This document shows, in pieces, positions 9,063 through 22,877 of a DNA stretch of 64,000 nt. The DNA is from Gonocerus acuteangulatus. Lineage: Eukaryota > Arthropoda > Insecta > Hemiptera > Coreidae. The DNA lies in contig OX328125.1 of NCBI GenBank assembly GCA_946811695.1, forward strand, positions 100,922,533 through 100,986,532. The letters run 5' to 3'. Under the pieces are notes generated by a model. That model was not told the origin of the DNA and did not search any database. It saw nothing but the letters and a program-made list of their open reading frames with translations. Within the stretch, counting starts at the first letter, position 1, and every line of letters begins with the position of its first letter. The position numbers were made by a program, and so were the translations under genes.

Positions 9063-10420
9063 CGAGTAATTGATTGGGCGTTTGAATCATACTGAATTTC
9101 TTAGCACTGGAATGTAAGTCTGAATCAAGCTGCCTTTGAATTTCTAAGCAATAGAATATAAGTCTGAATCAAGCTGGCTTTGAAATATATAGCAAGAGAA
9201 TATAAGTCTGAATCAAGCTGGCTTTGAAATATATAGCAATGGAATATAATTCTGAGTCAAGCTGGCTTTGAAATATATAGCAATGGAATGCACGTTTGAA
9301 TCAAGCTGGGTTTGTATTTTATATTACTAGAATGTAAGTCTGAACCAAGCTTGCTTTGAAATGATTAGTAACAGAATATAAGTCTGAACCAAGCTTGCTT
9401 TGAAATGATTAGCAATAGAATGTAAGTCTGAACCAAGCTTGCTTTGAAATGATTAGCAATAGAATGTAAGTCTGAATCAAGCTGGCTTTGAAATATATAG
9501 CACTGGAGTGTAAGTCTGAATCATGCTGGCTTTGAAATATATAGCAATGGAATGCACGTTTGAATCAAGCTGGGTTCGTATTTTATATTACTAGAATGTA
9601 AGTCTGAATCAAGCTGGCTTTCAGTGCCATAGCAATAATATATAAGTGTGAATCAAGCTGACTTTGAAATGATTAGTAATAGAATATAAGTCTGAACCAA
9701 GCTGGCTTTGAAATTATTAGTAATAGAATGTAAGTCTGACCCAAGCTTGCTTTGAAATGATTAGTAACAGAATATAAGTCTGAAACAAGCTTGCTTTGAA
9801 ATGATTAGTAATAGAATATAAGTCTGAACCAAGCTGGCTTTGAAATGATTAGTAATAGAATATAAGTCTAAACCAAGCTGGCTTTGAAATGATTAGTAAC
9901 AGAATATAAGTCTGAACCAAGCTTGCTTTGAAATGATTAGCAATAGAATGTAAGTCTGAATCAAGCTGGCTTTGAAATATATAGCACTGGAGTGTAAGTC
10001 TGAATCAAGCTGGCTTTGAAATATATAGCAATGGAATGCACGTTTGAATCAAGCTGGGTTTGTATTTTATATTACTAGAATGTAAGTCTGAATCAAGCTG
10101 GCTTTGAAATATATAGCAATGGAATATAAGTCTGAATCAAGCTGGCTTTGAAATATATAGTACTAGAGTATAAGTCTGAATCAAGCTCGTTTTGAAATAT
10201 ATAGCAATAGAATGTAAGTCTGAATCAAGCTGGCTTTGAAATATATAGCACTGGAGTGTAAGTCTGAATCATGCTGGTTTTGAAATACATAGCAATGGAA
10301 TGCACGTTTGAAGTTAGCTGGCTTTGAAATGATTAGTAATAGAATATAAGTCTGAACCAAGCTGGCTTTGAAATGATTAGTAATAGAATATAAGTAATAG
10401 AATATAAGTTATAGTTAAGT
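9063..10420. repeat. Degenerate 44-bp satellite
   Basis: About 31 diverged copies of a 44-bp unit containing TATAAGTCTGAATCAAGCTG followed by GCTTTGAAATATATAGCAAT. Subtypes alternate (AAATGATTAGTAATAG versus AAATATATAGCAATGG; AAGCTGG versus AAGCTTG). More decayed units continue to about 10730. Confidence 0.93.
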
Positions 10421-10931
10421 GTTGTTTGATTTCTGAGCAATGGTACATTTGAGATTGAATTCCTATTAATCGACTTGGAGTCCCAATCAAGATGGGTTTT
10501 TATTCCTATGCAAGTCTGAATTAAGTTGGTTTCGAATTCTCAAGAAAGGCTTAGATATAGAATGTAAGTCTTAATTAAGCCGTCTTTGAATTTCTTAGCA
10601 ATGGAATTAAGGTTTGATTGAAGATAAGTTTGAATCTATTGGTAATGGAACGTAATCTTAAATATAAACTGGATTTGAATTCCCAGACATGGAATAGAAT
10701 GTTCCAAGCTATGGAATTGAAATGTGCCGGCTAGAACTCTGGACAATTGTACTATTTCTGAAATGAATTGGCTTTTGGCCGCTAAAGAATCGGTCGTTTG
10801 CGGCTTACACACAGTTACTTAATGAATTACCAAGAATAGCCGCAATGTGAAATATGTAAGATTACCCTTACGATAAAACATTTACTCACAGAATGCATGA
10901 GACGATGATACCTGAACGAACTCTACGACTT

Positions 10932-11742
10932 AGGCTGTATCTACATTGGACCCGTATTTCTTCTGATCCGATTCGATCCAATCTGAATTCGTTTGACCGA
11001 CAACGGCCGACGTAAGTGCCTACATTGGCCCCGACCCGATTTGATCCGATCTAGTCACAGCTCGTCAGTAATGACCTCGTAGTGAAATAAAAATGTGTGA
11101 TTAATTTAAGAAATACCACCTAATAAGCATAGAAACCTTCGATTAGATTGAATGTTGAAGGTATGAAGGAGGAGATGAGAGGCCAATCAATCTTTTGGAA
11201 GTATATCACTCCCGAAAAAATAAATCTTAAGTAACATCTTAAGTAGTGTAACAGTTAATTTGTAACTGTTACACTACGATAAGAGAAGCATTAGTATTCA
11301 AAGTTTTAAATTATTTGTAATAAAGGTAGCTAGAAGGTTATAAGTACAGGAAGGTTATATACATTGGATGGCTATAAACATCTTTCCCCGTAATTAAATA
11401 AACAAGGGAAACAAAAAAAAACAAAAATGTTAATTGACAAAGTTGTTCTAAATTTTATTAGCTTTCATTTTTTTTAAAAAATGCATTGAAATCGGTTAAG
11501 ATGTAGAGGCTGCAGACCTTTTTAAAACACAATATGTCATCTGGCGCCATTTTGCGTTGTCCGTCCGAAATTGGTCTAGAAACAATCAAGTTTGAACGGC
11601 CGAGAATCGGTTGCCATCGAATCGGATCGGATCGGGTCGGGATGAATGTAGACACCTCCATTGAGATGCATGAATTTGTTTTCCTTTCAACAGTCGGTGG
11701 CTATCGGATCGGATCGGATCGGGACCAATGTAGATGCACCCT
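10932..11742. mobile_element. TIR element with GATCCGAT-rich subterminal repeats
   Basis: The left end AGGCTGTATCTACATTGG pairs with the right end, read inverted as AGGGTGCATCTACATTGG. Both ends carry clusters of GATCCGATC-type motifs (ATCGGATCGGATCGG at 11703-11720). It is 811 bp, with no transposase frame and no convincing target duplication, so the superfamily is unassigned. Confidence 0.6.
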
Positions 11743-11869
11743 TATGCGATTTGTTAAGTGAAGATAGCCATCACATAGACTCAGTGCTACTTTGCCTATA
11801 GTACAAAGGATTATACCAACTCATTTGAAGTCAACTAACTGTTTTATCTTAATTTTTTTCTTTTTTTTT

Positions 11870-12625
11870 GGTAAATGTGAAGGAGCGGGGTCTCCACACC
11901 GATCCTTTTGAAATGTTGCACTATAACGTATTTTGATGCACTAAACACGAATCCGTTAAAAAAAATGTTCGCTTTTCACTAGGAAAGAAGTTATTAAGCA
12001 CTAAAGTTCATTTTTATGGAGATTATAAAAGACGGGGTAACAGCGTATTTGTGAACACGCGCATGCGCAATAGTCCTTAATGACGAAGTGTAATTTAAAT
12101 TTAGTCTCTCCTTGTGGTAGCTGACTTGGTCGTAAATTTTCGCTTTTGGGCATACGTGCTATGCGTTTCCGCTCGCTCAAGAAGATATCAAAACCCCTAG
12201 CCAATCCAACTCGCTAAAATTAATAGAATTCTATTAATTTTAGCGAGTTGGATTGACTAGAGTTTTGATATCTTCTTAAAATTAAAAAAAAAAATAAAAA
12301 ATTAAAGAATGGTTTATTATTCAAAAAAAAATTTTTTGAATAACTAACTGGAGATAAATTGATAAATAAATGATGGTGAATTTCAATTAGAAATCCTTAT
12401 TACGAACTTTTCCATACCCACGCATGCGCATGTTGACAAATATAGTAGGTTACATTACCTTTCAGAACCCGCACAACAGTGAACTTTAGTGCTTCATAAC
12501 TTCTTTCCTAGTGAAAAGCGAGCTTTTTTTTTAACGGATTCGTGTTTAGTGCATCAAAATACGTTATATGGTAGTGCAACATTTCAAAAGGATCAGTGTG
12601 GACACCGCGCTCCTTCACATTTACC
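11870..12625. mobile_element. Foldback element with long inverted arms
   Basis: GGTAAATGTGAAGGAGCG at the left matches the inverted right end. The arms continue for about 140 bp with few mismatches (through TTCACTAGGAAAGAAGTTAT). A second nested inverted pair lies at 12181-12278, centred on AATTAATAGAATTCTATTAA. The interior has GCGCATGCGCA at 12059 and relatives at 22195-22600. It sits inside a T-run that looks like the poly-A tail of a truncated SINE on the minus strand. Confidence 0.75.
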
Positions 12626-12890
12626 CTTTTTTTTTTACGCCGCTTCGATAAATCTTCTTTAGCGCCGTTTTATCTTAATATAATGACTTCTGTACATATG
12701 AATATGCAAGCAATAGAAGATTATAATTTATAAGAACTTTCTGATAACTCACTGGATTCAAATTGATACAGTTTCTTAGAATACAAGTACAAAAATGCTT
12801 AATATGAACATAATGTAACTATGTACACAATAATGTAATGTAATAATATATTCCTACAATTGTGGTTGGTTGGCTGGTGAAGGTTCATCA

Positions 12891-12969
12891 TAGTAAATAG
12901 GATGCAAAGCAGGTCAAAAAGGAAATGAAACAGTGAAGGTGTTTGACCTGCTTTGCATCCTATTTACTA
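12891..12969. repeat. Perfect 28-bp stem hairpin
   Basis: TAGTAAATAGGATGCAAAGC plus AGGTCAAA (12891-12918) and its exact reverse complement (12942-12969) enclose a 23-nt loop. The size resembles a pre-miRNA or a tiny MITE. Neither can be decided here. Confidence 0.9.
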
Positions 12970-13040
12970 ATAATATATTGTTATTGCATATTGTTACACG
13001 CCTAATATACACATAACGTAATATAATGTAATAATGTTTA

Positions 13041-13999
13041 CATAACGTACTTAATATACACATAATGTCAGGTGAACGTCGCGTTGAAGCTTAATACCAT
13101 CAAATAAATAATACAATTTCTGAAATACATAACGTACTTGATATACACATAATGTCAGGTGAACGTCGCGTTGAAGCTTAATACCATCAAATAAATAATA
13201 CAATTTCTGAAATACATAACGTACTTAATATACACATAATGTCAGGTGAACGTCGCGTTGAAGCTTAATACCATCAAATAAATAATACAATTTCTGAAAT
13301 ACATAACGTACTTAATATACACATAATGTCAGGTGAACGTCGCGTTGAAGCTTAATACCATCAAATAAATAATACAATTTCTGAAATACATAACGTACTT
13401 AATATACACATTATGTCAGGTGAACGTCGCGTTGAAGCTTAATACCATCAAATAAATAATACAATTTCTGAAATACATAACGTACTTAATATACACATAA
13501 TGTCAGGTGAACGTCGCGTTGAAGCTTAATACCATCAAATAAATAATACAATTTCTGAAATACATAACGTACTTAATATACACATTATGTCAGGTGAACG
13601 TCGCGTTGAAGCTTAATACCATCAAATAAATAATACAATTTCTGAAATACATAACGTACTTAATATACACATAATGTCAGGTGAACGTCGCGTTGAAGCT
13701 TAATACCATCAAATAAATAATACAATTTCTGAAATACATAACGTACTTAATATACACATTATGTCAGGTGAACGTCGCGTTGAAGCTTAATACCATCAAA
13801 TAAATAATACAATTTCTGAAATACATAACGTACTTAATATACACATAATGTCAGGTGAACGTCGCGTTGAAGCTTAATACCATCAAATAAATAATACAAT
13901 TTCTGAAATACATAACGTACTTAATATACACATTATGTCAGGTGAACGTCGCGTTGAAGCTTAATACCATCAAATAAATAATACAATTTCTGAAATACA
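13041..13999. repeat. 87-bp satellite, 11 units
   Basis: Eleven near-identical 87-bp units beginning CATAACGTACTTAATATACA and containing GGTGAACGTCGCGTTGAAGC. From unit 5 to unit 11 the variant CATTATG alternates strictly with CATAATG, giving a 174-bp dimer. Confidence 0.98.
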
Positions 14000-14566
14000 G
14001 AGTAGGTGACTTTGAGGGGGGGGGGATCAGTCGACAAAAAATATTTAATTGCGAAACAATTTTTCTCCAAGTTCCTGTAGTCATCATTAAACTTCTGAAA
14101 AACTTTTTCGTCGTCTCTGTTAGAATATCATTTTCCCCTGCCGTCCTGTTATTGTCGAAAATTAATATTTTAGAGCAAATAACTGTACCGGCATATTATT
14201 CTAGAGAATACTCTGTAGATTTGAATTTTATCAGATGATTTCAATCGGATTATACGAACTATTCCACGAAAGAGTTAAAAATAACAAATTTATTGATTAA
14301 ATTTGAATAGCATGGCAACCTTTATGAATTTTAATATTCTTTTTAATTATTCATGAAAATTCCTTAAAACTACTTACATATTCCATGGATACTTCATTGA
14401 AAACAAATGTAGTCTTTCCTCAAAACTATAATCGCCTTTTCTTCTTGTTTGGCTTTATTAATGGATATTCAAAAGGTTGCTAGTTGAGGCAAATTTTAGC
14501 GAAACTTTTTATTAAGATTCTAGCACATTAGGGTTGAAAAATAATTATATTTAACTTTGTTTTAGT
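14000..14566. other. Unassigned AT-rich spacer
   Basis: AT-rich, with a short G run at 14018-14027. Nothing else recognised. Confidence 0.4.
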
Positions 14567-14578
14567 GCAAAACAATTA

Positions 14579-15387
14579 TTTTTTTTTTTTTTTGTTAAAT
14601 TCCATGTGAGCTCCGTAAGAGTGGCGATGAGCTCATTGGGACGACAGAAGAAAGGTTCGTTAAATATTAGTCAGTTTGTCCAATAAAACAAAATAAAACA
14701 TAAAGAAATAAAAGAGAAAGAACAAGATGTTGCTATTAAATAAAACCAAAATAAAATATTACATATAGTTATACCTTTGAATATAAGTGTGCTGCTTTTA
14801 AGTGTGTAAGGAGTATATGGATATACGGGCTACCTTCAGTAAGTAAGTCGTGTAAGTTGTATGGAATAGTCAAGTCGCTGCGTTGTCTACAGTCTGTCAG
14901 TATATGTTTAACAGTTAGAGTTCTGTAACACTGTCTGCACGTTGGTCTTTCCTTTCTGTCCAGTAAGTATGAGTGGGTAAGTCGGGTGTGGCCTATCCGA
15001 AGCCTGGATAAAATTACGTCGTCCTAACGAGAAAATTGTTCTGTTTTCCAAGTTCTTGTCGTGTTCTTAATTTCTTTTAATTTGCATGTACTCTTTGACC
15101 AATCTCTCTCCCATTCATACAGTGTGTTAGTTCGTATTGTTTTGCTTAAATCGGATGAAGTAATTGTATTTATGTCTGGTGTAGGTCGGTTCGTTGCTAG
15201 TTTTGCCTGTCGGTCTACAGCTGTACTCATGTCGATGTCTTCGTGTCCTGGTACCCATAGCAACGTAATGTGTTTGTTTTTACTTTGTAGAATGTTAATG
15301 TGTGTAAATATTTTCTTGATAACTGGATGTGTGCTGTAAATGTTCTGTATGGACATTAAGGAACTTAAGGAGTCTGTACAAACAGTG
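14579..15387 (-). pseudogene. 5'-truncated LINE: RNase H domain and C-terminus, with target-site duplication
   Basis: This is the 3' end of a non-LTR retrotransposon ORF2. From the truncation point the frame reads TVCTDSLSSL (the second RNase H acidic motif), then LLWVPGHEDI and DRQAKLA (the later RNase H motifs). One TAG stop follows near 15025, then RLRIGHTRLTHSYLL and a C..C......H....C zinc-binding pattern, ending at a TAA at 14769-14771. The 3' untranslated part runs to a T-run at 14579-14594, the poly-A tail on the other strand. The perfect 12-bp duplication GCAAAACAATTA flanks the copy at 14567-14578 and 15388-15399. RNase H is found in I, LOA, R1 and related clades. The polymerase is missing and one stop interrupts the frame, so the copy is dead but young enough to keep its boundaries. 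Confidence 0.88.
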
Positions 15388-15704
15388 GCAAAACAATTAA
15401 CAATTAACATATTAAAGAAGCCTCAGGTAACTTTAAATTGTATATTTATGTCTTAGATATAGTGTGTCTTCGGACATTTCTGGATGGAATTGCGAATATT
15501 TGATTTCTTAGTGAGCCAAACGAAACCAACGCTGTCTAAAATTCAACCGTGGTTTTCTCCGGCAAGTATAAAGCAGTAAATTGAATAAACTTTTAAATTG
15601 TCACTTTTCCCGATTTCTCAAACATTCTGGAAAAATTTAGCCTATAAATAAAACTTTAAGTAAACAAATACAAAACTCAGTCCAAAAGAGCAAAACTAAC
15701 GATT

Positions 15705-16340
15705 GCAAATTTGAAAATGCTTATTTCTCCGATTGATATCGCCCCATCGAAAATTACATTAGATCCTTTTTTGTAGGAAATTTAGTAAGCTTTCGAATAG
15801 TTGCCATCCACTTACCACGATTTCCTAAACGTTTTCGAGATATTTTAGAAAATATACGAAAATCCTAAAACTTGTCATGCCTGTTAATGAAATATTTTGT
15901 TTCTAGTACTTCCTTAACTCCAAACGGAACCAAAATTTACCTATCATAGATTAGATGAATATCAAACGTCTGTAACAAGTTCCAACTGAAATAATTGTTT
16001 CTGAATAATCAAACTTAAAATTAGTTTGGAAAAGTAGGAGTTTCAATGTTTCTCGAAAACAGTTACAGATATCGCTTTAAAAATGGTTTCATTCGTTTTT
16101 CTACGTTATGAAACCTATAAAACGAGTACCTGCAAGCATATGAACTCGAAAACGTGTAAGCGTTACGATTTTTTTCGCGCGAATTTTACCCCAAAATGCA
16201 TCTTCCGGTGGACGGATTCTGCTGGTTAACGAACTTAACCTTTCAAACTAGATGAAAGATTTTTGTACCAAATGTCATCAAAATCGGACCATTTGTCTGG
16301 CAGTAGAGAGCGAACAGACAAATATTTATATATAAATAAT
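15705..16340 (+). mobile_element. Family A element, truncated at its microsatellite
   Basis: Contains CTTATTTCTCCGATTGATAT, CTTCCGGTGGACGGATTCTG, CTGGTTAACGAAC and ACCAAATGTCATCAAAATCGG, then GCGAACAGACA. The GT array follows where TA occurs in other copies, and no 3' module is present beyond it. Confidence 0.65.
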
Positions 16341-16466
<126 letters not shown>

Positions 16467-16611
16467 CTAATTGATCCATTTTGAACGAATTATTAAACCA
16501 GATCGTATCTAAAGGGCGAGATTTTTGTCCGGTATCTACCATTGGTTAACGTCTTAAGAAGCTTTCTCGCGCACAAGAGAGATTCTTAGAGCGGCGTGAG
16601 ATAAAATTTTT

Positions 16612-17250
16612 GTAGAATGCCAGGCTAAACGAATTGGCACGGAATAATAATATTCACATTTTATGGGTTTCGGAACATCGAGGTATCCTGGGCAACGAGA
16701 GAGCAAACAAGTTGGCAGGATTGAGCTCGGAAATGGCATCAATAGGCCCAATGCCATTTGTCGGATGGTCAGAAGCCTAAAGGAAGTATTGTTGCCAAAG
16801 AAAGATTTGGGAAAGATAGAAAATTACTCATTCAAAATACTTCATAGTTACAAGGAAGAAGCAAATGTTCTTGGGTACAGCCAGAAAGGATTTGAGGGAC
16901 ACTGTGGCGACTGTACCATGAATAAGTATACGCATATTATGAAGAAGTTATCAGCTATACGCATTAGGTTATCACCAGTCATCATATGGTGTGGGGACGA
17001 GGGTGAGACACCCAACCGTGTTACATTTCAATTTGCAGCACTTAATGAAAGACGATGCCTACATTTTAGAAGTCTCAATGAAGAAGAAATTAGTAAATGA
17101 ACTGAAATCATTATTAGATCAATCAAGTTCATCTGGAGTTTAGGGTGAGGTTGAACATTTTAGGATGGGCAGAATATTACAAAAGGCCGAGGTGCAGCCC
17201 TTAATGCATGTGGGTTAGAGCCAAATTTCAGTTCTTACTCACATTAAAAT
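16612..17250 (+). pseudogene. LINE ORF2 3' end: RNase H and zinc-finger tail
   Basis: The plus-strand frame from about 16612 gives LNELARNNNIHILWV, then EHRGILGNERANKLAGL. This is the RNase H 'WV.GH.GI.GNE.AD.LA' block with two substitutions: the GH glycine has become Glu, and the final Asp of NERAD has become Asn. After a TAA the next frame continues to a TGA at 17098-17100. It includes GHCGDCTMNKYTHIMKK and CGDEGETPNRVTFQF, matching the 'GHC.LN.H...' and 'C.EE.ETP.HLL..C' C-terminal region of RNase H-bearing insect LINEs. Loss of the last two ligands of that zinc motif (F and missing C) and the frame change show decay. A 3' untranslated part follows to about 17250. The 5' truncation is near 16580. 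No target duplication was identified. Confidence 0.75.
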
Positions 17251-17254
17251 GTTA

Positions 17255-18548
17255 TATGGGTGATTCTACAGAAAAGTAGGACTTTTGGTGAAAACTTTTT
17301 TCTTTTTTTTTTTTTCATTTTCTTTGTTTGATTTTTACCTCAGAGATAATAAAGCCTATCTAACTTAATATTATCAAAGCATTGGTCAATTAGTTTTCAT
17401 GGCCTAAGTGGCCAAAAGCAGCCATTTTGTTTTTGGGTTGCATGGGAGTGAGAATAAGAGTAAAATATTTCTTAGCAGTATATTTTTTTAACTGCCATTC
17501 TGAAGATGCAGCATGGTATATTAAACCGGGGAAATGGCAAAAGCATTGACTAAAACACTTCTTGGGAAAATCTAATTAAACAATATTTTTAGTACTGACA
17601 GGGAAGTGAAAAAAATTTAATCCTCACTTCGCTGTTGAGAAAACTTGAAAAAAAAAACACATTTCTGTCAATTATTTTTATTTAATAAATTAACAGAACA
17701 AAAGCTAATACTACTAGGGCAAAGGTTTTAGTATAAATTGCCAAACTAAGTCTTGTTTTTGAATATCAATTTCGTCGAGTGCCTCGGTGTTGTACTATAA
17801 TTGACAGGGGAGTGAGAAACAGCGCAGGGATAATTTTGAGGTTTGGATCACCTGTAGCACACCCTGTTTATAATGAGAAGCTTTTAATGACATCTAAATA
17901 AAGTTTTTTGGGGTACTTATCAAACAATGTTATCAAATCACAAGAATAAAAATCAACTGATTTTTTATGAAGAGCAGAGGAGTGCTAAACAATTTTTACA
18001 ACTCGCCATTTTACTTGAAAAAAACTTTCAAATCAGATCCTCTCTTTCCAGAAATCAAAATCAAGCTGAAATAATTTGTTTTTGTGTACATTGAGATTCT
18101 AAATTAGCTGACTGAAAAATAAAAAAAGCCAAGTTTACGTTTCACAAATGTTGTGTTTTCATTGTGACAGGGGAGTGATAAAGTTTTGTGTGACAGACAT
18201 TAGTGAAGCTTTTGTCATCCTTTAGGGTAATATTTTTTAGTTTTTTCTCTTCCAGCTACATTCGTCAGGATAATGAAAAAAAAATACACTAACAAAAAAC
18301 TTCCTGCAAGTTACTGTAGGCCTAAAAAAATCAATGAAAGTTACAAACCCGAGTAGTATGGCAGGGCAGGGGAGTGAAAATTAGAGCTTTGCAAAGCTCC
18401 AGCTCCAGATCAAAGGTTGCTACAGATCATCCAGTGCTAGGTATGATTCAAAATAGTTTTGTATCGTCTTACTAAAAAGGAAAAATATTATTTTTTTCAA
18501 TACGGACTGAATGCCAAAAAGTGCTACTTTTCTGTAGAATCGCCCATA
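17255..18548. mobile_element. TIR element with TA duplication and repeated GGGGAGTGA motif
   Basis: The left end TATGGGTGATTCTACAGAAA and the right end, inverted as TATGGGCGATTCTACAGAAA, differ by one base and are flanked by TA on both sides. The motif (GACA)GGGGAGTGA recurs six times at about 17443, 17597, 17803, 17974, 18166 and 18364. It is 1294 bp with no recognisable transposase. TA flanks fit Tc1/mariner or related superfamilies but do not prove them. Confidence 0.75.
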
Positions 18549-18600
18549 TACAGATTTTTTTAATATAAATAAAATATAGTAAAAAATGTTATAAAGAAAA

Positions 18601-19900
<1,300 letters not shown>

Positions 19901-19989
19901 AAAGTATGATCACCAAATGGCGGAAGCTTAAAATAAAATAATAACAATTAAAAAAAAAAAAAAAAAAACGTTCGGCTTTCATGTGTTCC

Positions 19990-20935
19990 CCTAATCAATA
20001 ATAATGCTTGTATTTGCCAAATAGCAATAAATGGATACAGCACACTCTCGGCACGGAATTCAGAGGATAGATTCGTCCAGATGGAGAGTTCTTCCAACAA
20101 GTACTTCTACTTATTAGGAGCAAGTAGAAAGTTACCATAAAGTTAGGGTCGCTGAATTCTTTATTAGCTGAATTCAAGATAAAGTTCGCGTGCTTCTGGT
20201 CTTCTGGGATGGTTGAAATCAAGTATCAAGGTAACAACCAACCAGCGAGGATAATGTGTAAGAAGGATGACGAAGACCATGGGCGTATATAAGGGGGGCT
20301 GAGAGGGTTGCAGCCCCCCCCCTTCCCCGAAATTTTGTTTTGTTGATGAAATTTCATCTAAAAAATGCGTATAACAACGAAAAATGTCTTCAAAATTTGC
20401 CCTGGCCTACTGTGTATCCAGAGGACCTTAAAATTCACCATTTTACACTAAAATACTTAAAGTTTTCCCTACGCCCCAAAAGCCTAGGTGCTCTCAGCCC
20501 CCCCCATCCCCCGGAAATTATTTCCTATATACGCTAGTGCTACTTATCGGTATTTTTCAATACATTTGCTCAAATTATTTCAAAATGAAAATATCTGAAG
20601 GTCAGGTGTTTCATGAAAATCCATAACATTCAACTCAGCAATGTGTCGAGATGGAAAGTAGCCGGATACGATAACCCCATTTCGCAATCAGCTTTACGAT
20701 GCCTGCCACGGCCCAGCTGGAAAAAGTGTCCTCCGTAAAGTCCTCTATAACAGATGATAAAACACCTAGTTTACGGAAGGACTGGATGACATTATCTTCT
20801 AGAAGATAGATTATGTTCTGATGTAGCTACTTCACCTTGGAGATTGAAGCCAGTCAGGCCTTGACCAGCACCTTGGAGGCAGCATAGTTGATAGCTCTCC
20901 GCTGAGTTATAGGCCTGTACCTATCAAGGCTACGG
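19990..20935. other. Possibly coding relic of unknown origin, interrupted by a MITE
   Basis: On the minus strand, 20645-20835 reads open with segments such as EDNVIQSFRKLGVLSS and EDTFSSWAVAGIVKLIAKWG, and 19995-20222 is also open. They lie on either side of the MITE at 20283-20534. The composition looks coding-derived but no family was recognised and stops occur upstream. This may be an old transposon or a host-gene fragment. Confidence 0.2.
20283..20534. mobile_element. GCGTATATA-ended MITE with poly-G/C ends
   Basis: The ends GCGTATATAAGGGGGG and CCTATATACGC are inverted. CAGCCCCCCCC blocks lie inside both ends. A related copy surrounds the element at 24841-25842. Confidence 0.65.
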
Positions 20936-20943
20936 TGTGTGTA

Positions 20944-21760
20944 CAGTGATGTGGGGTGGATTTTCAGTTTTTTGGGCGTGATACAACTTCTTTGAATATT
21001 TATTGGTGCAAAGAAGTACTAAAACTAACTCATTTGATTATAAAAACTAAATAAACATTAATATTAACCAAGTAATATTTTAAAGAAAGTTAAAAGTCGG
21101 TCCGAGTATTTATGGGTATTTACAAATTTATGCACATCTATGAATTGTCATGATTACTTTTACATTGGAGAAGGTTAATTAATTTAAATGTTTTAATGGA
21201 GCCAATTATTAAGGAATTATTTAAATTTAAGAAATTATACCTTTTAGAAAAAAAAACACTTATCAGGTGTCAAAAACAGGCTTTATAGTTTATTATAAGT
21301 GTTCAAAACAATTTTAAGTGGTTTGAGATCCTTATTAATATTATTTGAAATTATGCTCATTCAGTAATATCAACATTACAGGAAACTGAAATCTCACCAG
21401 AAATGAAAATATAGCTTAGCTGAGGCTACATTTTTTTGAATGAAGTACAGTAGTATCAAATTTAGGCAAACAACTTGTTTTATTGGTAGTCGGAATTTAT
21501 TATTTATTAACCTCTCTGTGGTCTTATTTTATAATTTATTATTGTTTTAATAGTTTCTCAGTATTGCAAAATCTCTAAACTGGCGAGATCCATCACATTT
21601 TACAATATTCGATTAGTATGTCGCGGTTTAGTTAAATACCTTAAATACCCAGGTATTTATGAAATTGGGTATTTACCCTGGATAGATATATACCCTGGGT
21701 ATTTACCCTGGATAGATAGCTATATACCCTGGGTATTTACCCGGGTATTTCACATCACTG
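20944..21760. mobile_element. Non-autonomous hAT element with 8-bp target duplication
   Basis: CAGTGATGTG at the left and CACATCACTG at the right are exact inverted ends, flanked on both sides by TGTGTGTA (20936-20943 and 21761-21768). The right part has repeated GGGTATTTACCC(T/G)GG units at 21650-21745. No transposase frame. An 8-bp duplication with CAG...CTG ends is diagnostic for hAT. Confidence 0.88.
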
Positions 21761-21975
21761 TGTGTGTAGAGAATTTTTATTAAATCTTTAAATATTTACA
21801 ACCAATTCTAATATATAATGTGTATTTTACAATATTTCAAACAACAATAAGATGTCGGCTATCTTAAACCACCTTGGGTTCTTACCTAATGACAAAAAAT
21901 ATGTATGCTTATAAACTTAATTAGAAAATATATTGAAATTTCCCTTCTTTTTAAATTGCTATTTAAAAGCACAAG

Positions 21976-22877
<902 letters not shown>

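Noticed and set aside
13041..13999. CRISPR-like array
   Set aside because: Repeats are directly abutting with no unique spacers, and the genome is eukaryotic. The same reasoning excludes the other arrays.
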